Notes: generated from the letters alone by a model not told the origin. A stretch of 64,000 nucleotides of DNA from Charina bottae (GCA_023362775.1 JALMGJ010000002.1:72393414-72457413); one strand, 5' to 3'. Numbered from the stretch's first letter, positions 1 through 12,135 are shown. Numbers and translations: made by a program.

Positions 1-151
1 ATGATCTGTCTAAACCCTGACAATATTTTGACTCTTTTTTCATTCACAAGTTTATTAATGTACATAGTTCTCTCTAAAGTAACATCTTTAAATGCACTTG
101 TTTTAATGCAACTGCTTCAATATATACCTTTTATTTCATGCAACTGCCCCA

Positions 152-232
152 AATATACATATTACATATACATACATACTGTATACATATATTACATATA
201 TACATATACATATACATACACATACGTACACC
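152..232 (+). repeat. (CATA)n / AT-rich microsatellite
   Basis: Imperfect CATATA and CATACA units. The other bases from 1 to 472 show no gene or named repeat. Confidence 0.85.
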
Positions 233-480
233 TTCCTAAATTATTGAACAGAGAATGACAGATGTCAACAAACTGCATTCATTACTGCAAGTAATGCTCC
301 AATCCTGGTGAATCACATCATTTCAGTCCAGCTGAAATCTGAGGTGGATTTCTTTTACATTCCGACTGCTAGATGCTATGAGTTTCTGGCTTGGTGAACC
401 ATCAGCTTTAGAGAACGTGCTGCATTATAATACTGAGTGAGATCATTTCTCTCTCCAGAGCAGTATTGTAAACTTTAAAC

Positions 481-610
481 CAGTGTTTTTCAAACTTGGC
501 AACCTTAAGATGTGTGGGCTTCAACTCCCGGTATTCCCCAGCCAGCTGGCTGGGGAATTCTGGGAGTTGAAGTCCACACATCTTAAAGTTGCCAAGTTTG
601 AAAAACACTG
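481..610. mobile_element. Palindromic hAT MITE (130 bp)
   Basis: The element begins CAGTGTTTTTCAAACTTGGC and ends with the matching inverted sequence, the two halves pairing almost end to end. Flanking octamers CTTTAAAC (473-480) and CTCTAAAC (611-618) are a hAT-type 8-bp target duplication with one difference. A half copy lies near 37.82-37.89 kb and a decayed copy near 62.41-62.52 kb. Confidence 0.85.
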
Positions 611-904
611 CTCTAAACCGATCGTCAGCAGCAGCAGCAGCTTCCAAGAATTTCAGCAGGAATGTAGGCAAAGCGTATGTTCTACATCTGAACTGGCTCT
701 GTGTTTGAAAATATACTTCCAAACTTATTGTTTAGTCCTGGATAGCTTTCAGGAGAACTTTAAAGACCTTTTTGCCCAGCCAGGTGACAACATCTAGCAG
801 CCCTTGGCTGAACTTGGAGGTTGGACCCATTTAGTACATGGATGGAATGGAAGACCACCAGCAAGTGCCAGGGCTATAACTAAACTAGGAAGTCAAAGAC
901 TAAC

Positions 905-985
905 TAACCGCCCAGAGTCCCCCGTCTGGGGAGATGGGCGGTGATAGAAATATGAACAATAAACAAACAAACAAACAAACAAACA
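905..985 (+). mobile_element. L2 3' tail with AAAC repeat
   Basis: ACCGCCCAGAGTCCCCCGTC...GGGCGGTGATAGAAATATG, the L2 3' end with its GC hairpin, followed by (AAAC)n at 957-985. Confidence 0.8.
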
Positions 986-1759
986 AACTAGGAAGTCAAA
1001 GAAGTAACCTGGAAGGAGGCAGTGGCAAGCCATTACTGTGTTGCTGCCAAGAAAACTATAGAGACATATTGCTGCAATTAACAGGAGTGGAATTTAATTC
1101 AAAGGAAATGATCCAGTCTGCCTTTAAATTAATCAGTGTCATAATGCTTTTATTGGACTTCAATGCTTTTCTGGAGCTGAAATTATTGTGTGGTTGTTTG
1201 TTCTGCTTTAGGCACCCTGTTATTTTAAAATGTTAATGCTGTTGAAATGTTGTGTATTCATTCAACATTGTACAGACTATTGTGGATGTCCACAGGAAGG
1301 GCAAGGTGAGGCACGTGATGGAACATAAGTTGCAACATGGTGATGCAAATGCTACTCCTTTTGTATTTGTGTCATAATGTTGCATACAAGTACGTAACGA
1401 GCAGAGCTTGCGTTGTGACATCATGTAAATTTTGGTGCTATTATAACATCCACATTCTGGAAGAGAGTGCTAAGGTCTGAGAGGAAGAAATGTGTCAGGT
1501 CTCTGTGGGAGATTCCCAAACCATCATCCATCACAGCTTCCCCAACATACATCGCCCAGTCAGAATCTCTTTGTAATTATATATAATTATGATGTTATTC
1601 AAGGACCAATTTCAGTTTTATGGACAATTTTGTTCCTGTATTTCCTTTCTGAGTCTCCAGTGTAAAATCAAGCTTGTAAGAGGGGCTTATAAATTAGGGT
1701 TCAAACTGGTTCTTAGCTTGCCAAGTAATTCTAGCCTCATTACTCTCTCACCCTGCTTA
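986..1759. other. No gene seen
   Basis: Unique-looking DNA without a supported coding frame or repeat. Confidence 0.6.
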
Positions 1760-1767
1760 AGTTAACT

Positions 1768-2056
1768 CAGTGCTTTCCAAAGTCCCGCCGTTGGCAACAC
1801 ACCAACGGCAGCGGCGGTGCGGGGGCGTGCAGCGGCAGCATGCACAGTGGCGGCACGGTGCAGGCATGCACGGCAGCGGCAGCCTTGTGTTTCGTGCTAA
1901 AACCCAGAAGCACTGATGGTGCGCCACTGCCGTTGCCGCTGCCGCCGCCGCCACCACACACACCACCACCGTCGCCTGCGGCAGCGACACACCATCAGCA
2001 CTTCCGGGTTTTGTCACAACACACTAATGTGTTGTGACACAGTTTGGAAAGCTATG
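1768..2056. mobile_element. GC-rich hAT MITE, family F copy 1
   Basis: Terminal inverted repeats CAGTGCTTTCCAAA and TTTGGAAAGCTATG, flanked by an exact 8-bp duplication AGTTAACT (1760-1767 and 2057-2064). The core is GC-rich, built of GCGGCR-type triplets and short CACCA runs. It has no transposase. Six related copies occur in the window. Confidence 0.9.
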
Positions 2057-2064
2057 AGTTAACT

Positions 2065-3364
2065 CATAGTAGTTGTGAGGATAACAGGAAGAATAGTAAC
2101 TCTGTTGACTTCCTTGAAGAAATGTGGGATATATAATACCCAAGATAGACACTTAATGCTGCCTTTTTCTAAAAATGGCAATTTTGGTACAAATTAAATA
2201 TTTTGGGGACTTTATTGCTCCTTTTGGTGCAATATCTTCAAACACCATAGAAGGCAAGGAAGGGTAAGGCATCAGCTGTCAAAGGACAACAATAGGAAGC
2301 CAGAGAGCAGTCTTATTGGAAGACTCTTTCAGGAGCATGACTTGAAAACAGAAACAGTTTGTAAGGCCCTGGGATCTTCCAGAAACAGAAGAGAGAATGT
2401 TGAGCAGTGCAACTGGAGAAACTCTATAGTTTTGAAGGAATCCAGTTGGCTTGCTACAGAAAGAGTTGTAAGGAGTAAGAGAACTTTGGTCTTGTGCCTT
2501 GCTTAATGTTCTGTGTGGGACGCCACATTCTACCAAACAGGATCACTGGACAGGTTACACAGCTTCTTTGACTCGGTGTCCATGCTAATGTTTGAGTGAT
2601 TTCCTTGTGCATTTAATGCTAAGAGAAATTATACGAAATGCAGAGTGGAAGTCTTGGGGGTCTCACACCTCGCCTCCCAGAAGCCCTCCAGATTTTCACA
2701 TGCTGGCCCAACCACCTGCTTTGGAATAGTGGCTAAGTAGTTTCTACTGCCACTTCATATCTTCAAGGTGGCATCTCATACGGCTTCTACCCCCTAACTT
2801 CAGTGGTGTAAGAGAGATAGGGTTCTCACAACTTGTGTTTTGGTAATTAAAAGGTCAAAAAGTAAAAAATGGAAATAATTCTAATAATGCTACCTCCTGA
2901 CTGATGGAGTCTTGAAGGTTAATAAAAGAACTGCAAGCAGCTAACAACAATCTTACAGAGTAGAAGCATGAACCAGCAGGGAACTTGCACTTTAAGCTTA
3001 ATTGCATTCAGAAATAAATTCAGTCTTCACACATTAGTTAGATGAAGAAAGAAATAGAGATAGCTTACATTTATTCATTTACTACATTTATTACATTTAT
3101 TCATTTACTACATTTATTTATTACATTTATTCAGTAGATCTGGATACGAGTAGATTCATAGTAGATCTGCATGCAAGCAAGATGAAATGGACGAGAGCTG
3201 CATGTGCAGCCCTCCTGCTTGCAGGTGTGCCCAAGGAATAATGGAGGTTGTTAATCCCCCAAACTCAAGAACGAGGAGGAAGAGGAAATCAGGTGACTCA
3301 GGTAACACCCCACAAGCACAGTAGAGATCCATTTACTAGAAAGACCCCCTATTATGCTTATGGG
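2065..3364. other. No gene seen
   Basis: AT-rich unique-looking DNA. Apart from the short tandem repeat at 3065-3135 I recognise nothing. Confidence 0.6.
3065..3135 (+). repeat. Short TTTATTCATTTACTACA tandem repeat
   Basis: Three to four imperfect copies of TACATTTATTCATTTACTA. Confidence 0.8.
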
Positions 3365-3365
3365 A

Positions 3366-3465
3366 CAATTTATTTATTTATTTAATTTATTTATTTAATT
3401 TATATAACCGCCCATCTCCCCCAACGGGGAACTCTGGGCGGTTTACAACAAAATAAAAAATATGG
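3366..3465 (-). mobile_element. L2 3' tail
   Basis: On the minus strand CCGCCCAGAGTTCCCCGTTG...GGGAGATGGGCGGTTATA, followed by a run of AAATAAATA units: the same tail as at 905-985. Confidence 0.8.
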
Positions 3466-3968
3466 AACGCTTCACGAATTTGCGTGTCATCCTTGCGCAT
3501 GCTGAGTTGACTCCTGATAATCCCAACACTGATCACATAACAGGTGTGTGACTAGAGTTTTTAGCCCTTCCTCCCTCCTTGGGAGATAGAAAATCTCACC
3601 AGAGATAAACAAAATGAAACTTTGCATGTTTAAAAGAAGAAAGGACAACATATAAATGCCCAGAAAATTACAAAAGAAAATGCAATGTTCCAGGCAGACT
3701 TAAAGATGCTGTTCTGCAACACATGAGCACATGAACACTCTCCTGTGAGACAGGAGAGGATGCAGACTCCCAGAAGAATATAAATAACATTAATATCTTC
3801 CTATCCAGCCAGAAGGAGGGAATAAGGTGACATGCTCAATTATTCTCTTAGTTACAGAGAAATAAGAATTTTAGACTTGACAATGCCACACAGGCATTAA
3901 GATTAAAAACCAATCTAATACAAATCCATGTTAGAACAAATTTATGTATTTCTATAGAAATAGCAGTA
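3466..3968. other. No gene seen
   Basis: No supported feature between the L2 tail and the truncated LINE. Confidence 0.6.
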
Positions 3969-3980
3969 TAGAAATAGCAG

Positions 3981-4408
3981 CTGTAGTAACCTATGGCTGT
4001 GAGAGCTGGACCATAAGGAAAGCTGAGCGAAGGAAGATAGATGCTTTTGAACTGTGGTGTTGGAGGAAAATTCTGAGAGTGCCTTGGACTGCAAGAAGAT
4101 CAAACCAGTCCATACTCCAGGAAATAAAGCCAGACTGCTCACTTGAGGGAATGATATTAAAGGCAAAACTGAAGTACTTTGGCCACATAATGAGAAGACA
4201 GGATACCCTGGAGAAGAAGCTGATGCTAGGGAAAGTGGAAGGCAAAAGGAAGAGGGGCCGACCAAGGGCAAGATGGATGGATGATATTCTGGAGGTGACA
4301 GACTCAACCTTGGGGGAGCTGGGGATGGTGACGGCTGACAGGAAGCTCTGGCGTGGGCTGGTCCATGAAGTCACAAAGAGTCCGAAGCGACTGAACAAAT
4401 AAACAACA
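3981..4408 (+). mobile_element. 5'-truncated RTE/BovB-type LINE, second subfamily
   Basis: The terminal 430 bp of the same subfamily as the 39-42 kb copy, nearly identical to it. It starts CTGTAGTAACCTATGGCTGT and ends GACTGAACAAATAAACAA. The duplication TAGAAATAGC lies at 3969-3978 and 4409-4418. It encodes YGCESWTIRKAERRKIDAFE and GKRKRGRPRARWMDDILEVT to the stop. Confidence 0.92.
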
Positions 4409-4418
4409 TAGAAATAGC

Positions 4419-5163
4419 CATTTTTTCTTGAACCAAAGGCCACCTGCTTCCTTTTACTAGATTTTCCTTTCCCTGATAATTCCAATTTTAATTTGGAGCT
4501 CTGGAGAATGAGGCCTTTTTTTTCTTAGAGCCCCAGTTCACAGCTTCTCCCTTCAGTTCTCTCCTCCACTTCTGTCTGTTTATAAAAAGTCACAAATTTT
4601 CTGTTGTTATCAGAGAAAGTGACAAGGGTATTATATGCCTACATGAGAAAGGGCATCTCTCCCTTGTGAAGATGGGGATACTAGGTCTGTGCCTGTCTGC
4701 CATGGAAGTGGAGTAACTGCGAATGTCAACTTGCAGCCTGCCATTCACAACATAGGCCTTTCAAATCAAGTTCCTGTTGGCTATGAGCAATAGGTGCACA
4801 AGTAGGATGCTGATCATTGATACTCACAAAAGCCTGGCTTTAATTGCCCATACCATGCTAATAACGTTGAAGGTCTCAAGCATTCCTTTATCTGTAAGCT
4901 CCTCTTTTCCCACTTTCTTTCCCTTCCAGCTCCCATATCTCAGCAAGTTCTTTGAGCAGCTTGTTCTTATCCAGCCTATGAATAAACTCATGCCCTATTA
5001 ATATTTGTTTGCAGAAATAGAAGGAAACCTTCTATTCATCACCTTACCTTCTTACATGCTCTGTGGAGATGGCAGCAAGAGAAACTTCTGTTTTCCTTCA
5101 ATATACATTTTTGTCTGGGCCTCCTGCCACCAAGAGTCAGGAAGCTTGGATTCATACAACCCT
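4419..5163. other. No gene seen
   Basis: Unique-looking DNA between two BovB-type insertions. Confidence 0.6.
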
Positions 5164-5173
5164 AAGAGCAACC

Positions 5174-5639
5174 AATGGAACATGGAACAACCAATTGGTT
5201 CAAAATTGGGAAAGGAGTATGACAAGGCTGTATATTATAACCCTGCTTATTTAACTTATATGCTGAGTAAATCATGAGAAATGCCAGGCTGGATGAATCA
5301 CAAGCCGGAGTTAAGATTGCTGGGAGAAATATCAACAACCGCAGATATGCAGACGATACCACCCTAATGGCAGAAAGTGAAGAGGAACTAAAGAGCCTCT
5401 TGATGAGGGTGAAAGAGGAGAGTGCAAAAGCTGGCTTGCAACTCAACATTAAAAAAACTCAAGGCAAAAGGAGAAGGGGAAGGCAGAGGATGAGATGGTT
5501 AGATAGCATCACCGATGTAATGAACATGAATTTGAGTAAACTCCGGGAGACAGTGGAGGACAGAAAGGCCTGGCATGCTATGGTCCATGAGGTCACGAAG
5601 AGTCGGACATGACTGAACGACTCAGCAACAACAACAACA
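5174..5639 (+). mobile_element. Short BovB copy with an internal deletion
   Basis: A BovB 3' copy flanked by AAGAGCAACC (5164-5173 and 5640-5649). It starts within TTDWF, keeps RYADDTTLMAESEEELK, and then jumps from NIKKTQ directly to GKRRRGRQRMRWLDSITDV, skipping several hundred bases but staying in frame. The tail is a CAA repeat. Confidence 0.9.
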
Positions 5640-5649
5640 AAGAGCAACC

Positions 5650-6424
5650 GAAGGAAAAATAACCCTGCATATCTAGGTTTTCTGGTGCCCATGCCTCTTT
5701 CTTTACCAAAAGAAATTTAAGATAGGTTGAGGACCTGCAAACTCCATGCCCTGATGCCTAAAGAGCTGGGGAGCAGCAGATGGAGCTCAAGCAAATCCCA
5801 AAGCACTGGAGAACGACAGCTTAACAAAAACATCTATCCTGCAGAAATTAGAGGGAGACATAACTTGAGTCATTTGGAAGCCATGTTGTTGGAAGTTCTC
5901 TCTGCTGCAAGCTGTCTTGCAGGTAGTCTGTCCCAAAGACTTTAGACCCTGATGAGTACATTAAAGCTGTCACTATGGCCAATGATGTATCTCCAGTTCT
6001 AGATTCATCTCTAAGAGAATTAATGCAACAAGTGTTGGGGTGTGACCTGCAGGCACATTATGTCAGCAATTTTATGGTAGTTTAGCAGGTTTGGGCTTGA
6101 TAGCTTACAGGGAATCTATATGTGCTGAGTTCCATGACAGAAGAAAAATAATCACACAAGAAATAACAATATCATCTTGTCAGGAGTTATTTGAAATTCT
6201 CAATAGACATGGAATTAATGGAAAATATGAAAGAAACTACTTGAAGTCCCCTTTAGCCTAAAGTTATTTAATCTCAGCTAATAATTATAAAATAATTTTT
6301 ATACTCTTACCTACTCTTTTATACTCCTACCTACTCTTTCCTCCCACCAATCATTCTGCTATGAGATGTTTCACTATACATTAATTCATTTCCATTTCTA
6401 TCTTCTCTTTGCTTTACTCCATTA
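5650..6424. other. No gene seen
   Basis: No supported feature; AT-rich. Confidence 0.6.
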
Positions 6425-6445
6425 TAAGACCTATGTTGTTGTTGT

Positions 6446-7582
6446 TCAGTCGTTTAGTCGTGTCCGACTCTTCGTGACCTCATGGACCATAGCACGCCAG
6501 GCCTTCCTGTCCTCCACTGTCACCCAGAGTTTACTCAAATTCATGTTCATTACATCGGTGATGCTATCTAACCATCTCATCCTCTGCCTTCCCCTTCTCC
6601 TTTTGCCTTCAGTCTTTCCCAGCATCAGGGTCTTTTCCAGTGAGTCCTCTCTTCGCATTAGGTAGCCAAAGTATTTAAGCTTCAGCTTCAGCATCTGTCC
6701 TTCCAATGAGCAGTCAGGATTGATTTCCTTTAGGATTGACTGATTTGACCTCCTCGCAGTCCAAGGGACTCTCAAGAGTCTTCTCCAGCACCACAGCTCG
6801 AAAGCATCAATTCTTCGGTGCTCAGCCTTCCTTATGGTCCAACTTTCACAGCCATACATTACTACTGGGAAAAACATAGCTTTAACTATACGGACCTTTG
6901 TCGGCAAGGTGATGTCTCTGCTTTTTAATATGCTGTCTAGGTTTGCCATAGCTTTCCTCCCAAGGAGGAAGCGTCTTTTAATTTCATGGCTGCAGTCACC
7001 GTCTCTGGTGATCTTGGAGCCCAAGAAAATAAAATCTGTCACTGCTTCCATTTCTTCCCCTTCTATTTGCCAGGAAGTGATGGGACCAGATGCCATGATC
7101 TGAGTTTTTTTAATGTTGAGTTGCAAGCCAGCTTTTGCACTCTCCTCTTTCACCCTCATCAAGAGGCTCTTTAGTTCCTCTTCACTTTCTGCCATTAGGG
7201 TGGTATCGTCTGCATATCTGAGGTTGTTGATATTTCTCCCGGCAATCTTAACTCCGGCTTGTGATTCATCCAGCCCAGCATTTCTCATGATGTACTCTGC
7301 ATATAAGTTAAATAAGCAGGGTGATAATATACAGCCTTGTCGTACTCCTTTCCCAATTTTGAACCAGTCGGTTGTTCCATGTCCGGTTCTAACTGTTGCT
7401 TCTTGACCCGCATACAGGTTTCTCAGGAGACAGGTAAGGTGGTCTGGTACTCCCATCTCTTTAAGACTGCCACAGTTTGTTGTGATCCACACAATCAAAG
7501 GCTTTAGCGTAGTCAATGAAGCAGAAGTAGATGTTTTTCTGGAACTCTCTTGCTTTTTCCATGATCCAGCGAATGTTGGCAA
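6446..7582 (-). pseudogene. BovB ORF2 fragment: reverse transcriptase and C terminus
   Basis: An open stretch of 378 codons with RT motifs GVRQGCILSPCLFNLYAEY and RYADDTTLMAE, then the C-terminal YGCESWTIRKAEHRRIDAFE, PWTARRSNQSIL and GKRRRGRQRMRWLDSI blocks. The upstream fingers (FRRGRGTRDQIANIRWIMEK, CFIDYAKAFDCV) lie in another frame at 7461-7964. Confidence 0.9.
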
Positions 7583-7909
7583 TCTGATCTCTAGTTCCTC
7601 TGCCTCTTCGAAACCCAGCTTGCACTTCTGGTAGTTCTCGGTTCACATACTGCTGAAGCCTAGCTTGTAGGATTTTGAGCATAACCTTGCTAGCATGTGA
7701 AATGAGCACAATTGTACGGTAGTTTGAACATTCTTTGGCATTGCCCTTCTTTGGAATTGGAACGTAAACTGACCTTTTCCAATCCTGTGGCCACTGTTGA
7801 GTTTTCCAAATTTGTTGGCAGATTGAGTGCAGCACTTTAACAGCATCATCTTTTAGGATTTTAAATAGCTCAGCTGGGATACTGTCTTCTCCACTAGTTT
7901 TGTTGTTAG
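7461..7909 (-). pseudogene. BovB ORF2 fragment: RT fingers
   Basis: The minus-strand frame with EDSIPAELFKILKDDAVKVL, NYRTIVLISHASKVM, GFRRGRGTRDQIAN and FIDYAKAFDCVDHNKLW. The foldback at 7914-8321 separates it from its upstream part (8322-8512), and a frameshift separates it from the YADD part. Confidence 0.85.
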
Positions 7910-7913
7910 TAAT

Positions 7914-8321
7914 TGTCAGGGAGACACAGGAGGAGGGAGGGGGGAGCCTGCCCGTGTCAGTCAAACGGGGACGTAGCTCAGAAAGCCTCGCCTTCTTCCC
8001 TAAACGCGTCAGAACAGCTCCGCCCTAGTTGGGCTCATATCCTTGGCTTTCTCAGTGCACTATTAGTTTAGCAGGATTTCTGTATGTAGGCACCAATAAA
8101 CACTAGAGACTGGATTCCTTGCCTCGGCGTGTTATTTCTGCACCTACTCAGGACATCAATCCTGCTAAACTCATAGTGCACTGAGAAAGCCAAGGATATG
8201 AGCCCAACTAGGGCGGAGCTGTTCTGACGCGTTTTGGGAAGAAGGCGAGGCTTTCTGAGCTACGTCCCCGTTGACTGACACGGGCAGGCTCCCCCCTCCC
8301 TCCTCCTGTGTCTCCCTGACA
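7914..8321. mobile_element. 408-bp foldback with TG...CA ends, LTR-like
   Basis: It is inserted in BovB with an exact 5-bp duplication GTAAT (7909-7913 and 8322-8326); removing it restores the expected BovB sequence. The left arm 7914-8078 and right arm 8158-8321 are inverted copies of about 165 bp with only a few differences. The termini are TGTCAGGGAGACACAGG and its inverse. The 79-bp centre holds AATAAA (8095-8100). TG..CA ends, a 5-bp duplication and a poly(A) signal resemble an LTR, but the long inverted arms do not. Confidence 0.88.
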
Positions 8322-8456
8322 GTAATGCTTCCTAAGGCCCACTTGACTTCACTCTCTAGGATGTCCGGCTCAAGGTCAGTGACCACACCATCGTATTTAT
8401 CAGGGATATTAAGATATTTCTTGTATAGTTCTTCTGTGTATTCTTGCCACCTCTTC

Positions 8457-9653
8457 TTAATCTCTTCTGCTTCTGTTAGGTCCCTGCCTTTTTTGTCCTT
8501 TATCATGCCCATCTTTGCACAAAATGTTCCCTTGATATCTCCGATTTTTTTTTAAGAGATCTCTAGTCTTCCCCATTCTATTATTTTCCTCGATTTCTTT
8601 GCATTGTTCATTTAAGAAGGCCTTCTTATCTCTCCTTGCTATTCTCTGGAAATCTGCATTCAGTTGGTTATATCTTTCCCTTTCTCCCTTGCCTTTTGCT
8701 TCCCTTCTTTCCTCAGCTATTTGTAAAGCTTCATCAGTCAGCCACTTTGCCTTCTTGCATTTCTTTTTCTTTGGGATGGTTTTAGTTGCTGCCTCCTGTA
8801 CAATGTTACGAACCTCCATCCATAGTTCTTCAGGCACTCTGTCTACCAGATCTAATCCTTTAAATCTATTCCTCACCTCCACTGTATATTCATAAGGGAT
8901 ATGATTTAGGTCATACCTGAGTGGTCTAGTGGTTTTCTCTACGTTCTTCAATTTAAGCCTAAATTTTGCGATAAGAAGCTCATGATCTGAGCCACAGTCA
9001 GCTCCAGGTCTTGTCTTTGCTGATTGTATAGAGCTTCTCCATCTTTGGCTGCAAAGTATATAATCAATCTGATTTCGGTATTGACCATCTGGTGATGTCC
9101 ATGTGTAGAGTCGTCTCTTGTGTTGTTGGAAAAGAGTGTTTGCTATGACCAGCGTGTTCTCTTGACAAAACTCTATTAGCCTTTGCCCTGCTTCATTTTG
9201 TACTCCGAGGCCAAACTTGCCTGTTATTCCGGTTATTTCTTGACTTCCTACTTTAGCATTCCAGTCTCCTATGATGAAAAGGACATCTTTTTTTGGTGTT
9301 AGTTTTAGAAGGTGTTGTAGGTCTTCATAGAACTGGTCAACTTCAGCTTCTTTGGCATCAGTGGTTGGGGCATAGACTTGGATTACTGTGATGTTGAATG
9401 GTTGGCCTTGGATTCGAACTGAAAGCATTCTGTCGTTTTTGAGGTTGTACCCCAGTACTGCCTTTCCCACTCTTTTATTGACTATGAGAGCTACTCCATT
9501 TCTTCTAAGGGATTCTTGCTCACAGTAGTATATATAATGGTCTCCTGAATTAAATTCGCCCATTCCTGTCCATTTTAGTTCGCTGATTCCCAAGATGTCG
9601 ATGTTCAATCTTGTCATCTCATGTTTGACCACATCCAGCTTACCTTGATTCAT
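8457..9653 (-). pseudogene. BovB ORF2 fragment: endonuclease domain
   Basis: An open stretch of 398 codons covering the exonuclease-endonuclease-phosphatase type nuclease. Visible are the metal-binding E in ISELKWTG, the catalytic GDWNAKVG, and the terminal SDHELL histidine region. It leaves frame after KTRDLLKKN at the T run 8546-8554. The remainder of the protein continues in other frames downstream. Confidence 0.9.
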
Positions 9654-10053
9654 AGATCTTACATTCCAGGTTCCTATGCAATATTGTTCTTTACAGCATC
9701 GGACTTTCCTTCCACTTCAAGACACATCCACAACTGAGAGTCCTTTTGGGTTTGGCCCAGCCGCTTCACTCTTTCTGGAGCTACTCGGAATTGCCCTCCG
9801 CTCTTCCCCAGTAGTATATTGGACACCTTCCGACCTGAGGGGCTCATTTTCTGGCGTCATATCTTTTAGCCTTTTGATACTGTCCATGGGTTTTCTTGGC
9901 AAGGATACTGGAGTGGTTTGCCATTCCCTCCTCCAGTGGACCACGTTTTGTCAGAACTCTCCATCATGACCTGTCCGTCTTGACCTGACTTCATTGAGTT
10001 ACGCAAGCCCCTTCGCCATGACAAGGCAGTGATCCATGAAGGGGTAAGACCTA

Positions 10054-11311
10054 CATATAAATATAAATATAAAATAAACTTCTCGCTATTAACTGAATTT
10101 TTGTCGAGTTTTTGTACTCTTGATGACCGCAAAGCTAGCAATCCACCCAGATAATTTGACACCCATACTGGGACTTCTATTCCAATAATCTGGATCTAAT
10201 AACCCTATGAATGAAAGTATGTATGTGCAGGAGAAAGGCATTCCATTAAATAACAGAATATTAATGCTCAAAACTCCATGAATTATTAATTAGTCTAAGG
10301 CTGTTTTAACAAATTATTTATTGTCAAGACAGAAAAGAAAGCTGTTAAAAATTCAAGGCATAAATCCATATGAACCATCTTATATTTTAAAAATCTCCAC
10401 CTCTTGGGAGGAGGAATACATTTCTTCCACCCCAACCTTTACTTCTACTGCTTGACATGCTTTTCTTCCTTATGATGTCTCATCCCAAGAGTTCATGTTG
10501 TGGCAGGAAGCCCGGGTGGCTTGACGGTGTATTGAAGAGAAACACTGAGGGATTGGCTGGAGACTTTTACAGCTCTCAGGCAATCTGATGATATAGCAAA
10601 GTGAACTTTTCTCTCTGTTGAACACCATCACCTCATTCCCCATTTAACATTATTTATCAACCTTGTAGTAATACAATCCATATTTCTACAGGTTCTATAA
10701 AAATAACCATGAGATGAAGTTTCTGTTATGGCAGATGTTGTACAGTGCTGGTCAGGGACATTCTGTTATCTGACACAGAGTGCCCACAACCAGGACCAGC
10801 ACTAGCTTTTCCCTGGATAAGTGTCTTGGATGGATCAATTCCATTTGGAGAAGGCAGTCCTGCTTTATAGACATCTGTATCATCAAAACCATCACACCAT
10901 GCAATTTCATTAAGAACTGTTGGTGTATTATTCTTTTGAGGAGTAAGTCACAGCAGCATAGCCTTATTAGGTAAACACCTGTAAACTTTGAAAGGTCAGG
11001 CAGCAGGTGATCCAGGCTGGAGAGTAGAAAAGAACCTGCCTGCCTGCCCCGCCTTCTTCCTTTCTGCTTACTCCGTTTCTGTTTACTTGTTACTACTATC
11101 TGCTATGTGGAATTGTAATACTTTCAGGGATCTGGAAGAGGACTGTAAATATTATCTGTTTATATGAGTAACAAACATCCTGTAACTGCAACTAAGTTAC
11201 TACAACGACTGGTGTCATTTATGGTCTCTGGTGCTGATGGCTTTCTGCTACTCTGCGTGTGCAAGAAAACACACCTCCAACAAGATCTGTATATTGTGCC
11301 TTTAATTCTTT
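10054..11311. other. No gene seen
   Basis: AT-rich DNA between the full-length BovB and the large hAT element. Confidence 0.6.
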
Positions 11312-11461
11312 GCTTAGGGCAAGGGTCGGAAATGGCGGCTCGCGAGCCAGATGCGGCTCTTTGGCCCCTTGAGTGTGGCTCTTCCGCAGCTGAACTCACC
11401 CCCGCCCCTTCCACGCGATTGGCCCCCGCCCGCAAACCCCGCCCCCTGGCTCTCACACTGA

Positions 11462-12133
11462 GCGAGGCCCGGCGCGGCAGGGAGGTGCTGCTGGCCCGGG
11501 ACGCGGCGCTGTCGGAGGCGGCGCAGGAGCGGCCGCAGGGGCTGCTGCGGCTGGAGATGGCGCTGCTCCGCAGCATCCAGGTGCTGGGCGAGGGCGTGGG
11601 CCCGGGATGCGAGCGGCAGGGCGGCGCAGGGCGAAGAGCCGCCTGCTCTCCCCTTGGCCGCCTCCGGTCCGAGCCTGGCTCGGCTCCCCCGGCCGCCGCA
11701 GGGCTCAGGTTAGCGGGGGGAGAGGACGCCGAACGGCGGGGTGGGGGGATTGATGGGGCGGGAGGATGCACCCGGAGGGCCTCCCGCGGCCGCTTCTCCA
11801 AGGCGGGTTGCAGAGCGCGCGCTGCGCCCACAGGAACGCCTGGTCCCTCTGCTCCCTCCAGCTCCGCCACCAGCCCCAGCAGCGCCGCCCGCCCCGTCCT
11901 GCCGCCCGGCAAACCTCCGCCGGCTCCGTCCCCCCGCCGCCACTGCCACCGCCCTGGCCAGGCCCCCTGCGCCGCCCTGCCGCTCACGTCCCGGGCCTGC
12001 ACCCTCGCCCAGCACCTGGATGCCGCGGAGCAGCGCCATCTCCAGCCGCAGCAGCCCCTGAAGCCGCTCCTGCGCTGCCTCCGACAGCGCCGCGTCCCGG
12101 GCCAGCAGCGCCTCCCTGCTACGCCGCGCTTCG
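11462..12133. repeat. Inverted pair of a coding-like GC-rich unit
   Basis: About 168 bp at 11462-11628 recurs inverted at 11964-12133 with a few percent divergence. In one frame both arms encode a run resembling LLARDAALSEAAQER then GLLRLEMALLR, then QVLGEG. The source gene is not recognised. Confidence 0.8.
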
Positions 12134-12135
12134 CA

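Larger units (their letters stand above)
6434..10044 (-). mobile_element. Full-length RTE/BovB LINE, interrupted
   Basis: A complete minus-strand insertion bounded by a 9-bp duplication TAAGACCTA (6425-6433 and 10045-10053). Without the 413-bp interruption it is about 3.2 kb, the usual BovB length. Its 3' end reads GAGTCGGACACGACT then a short CAA-rich tail. The apurinic endonuclease region (minus frame 9653-8457) has ISELKWTGMG, IGDWNAKVGSQ and DYILCSQRW plus SDHELL. The RT (7582-6446) has GVRQGCILSP and RYADDTTLMAE. It is broken by frameshifts near 8545 (a T run) and near 7.5 kb, and by the foldback at 7914-8321, so it is a dead copy. Confidence 0.95.

Noticed and set aside
1757..2037. Small frames in the GC-rich MITE
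   Set aside because: Low-complexity products of triplet runs inside a hAT MITE.
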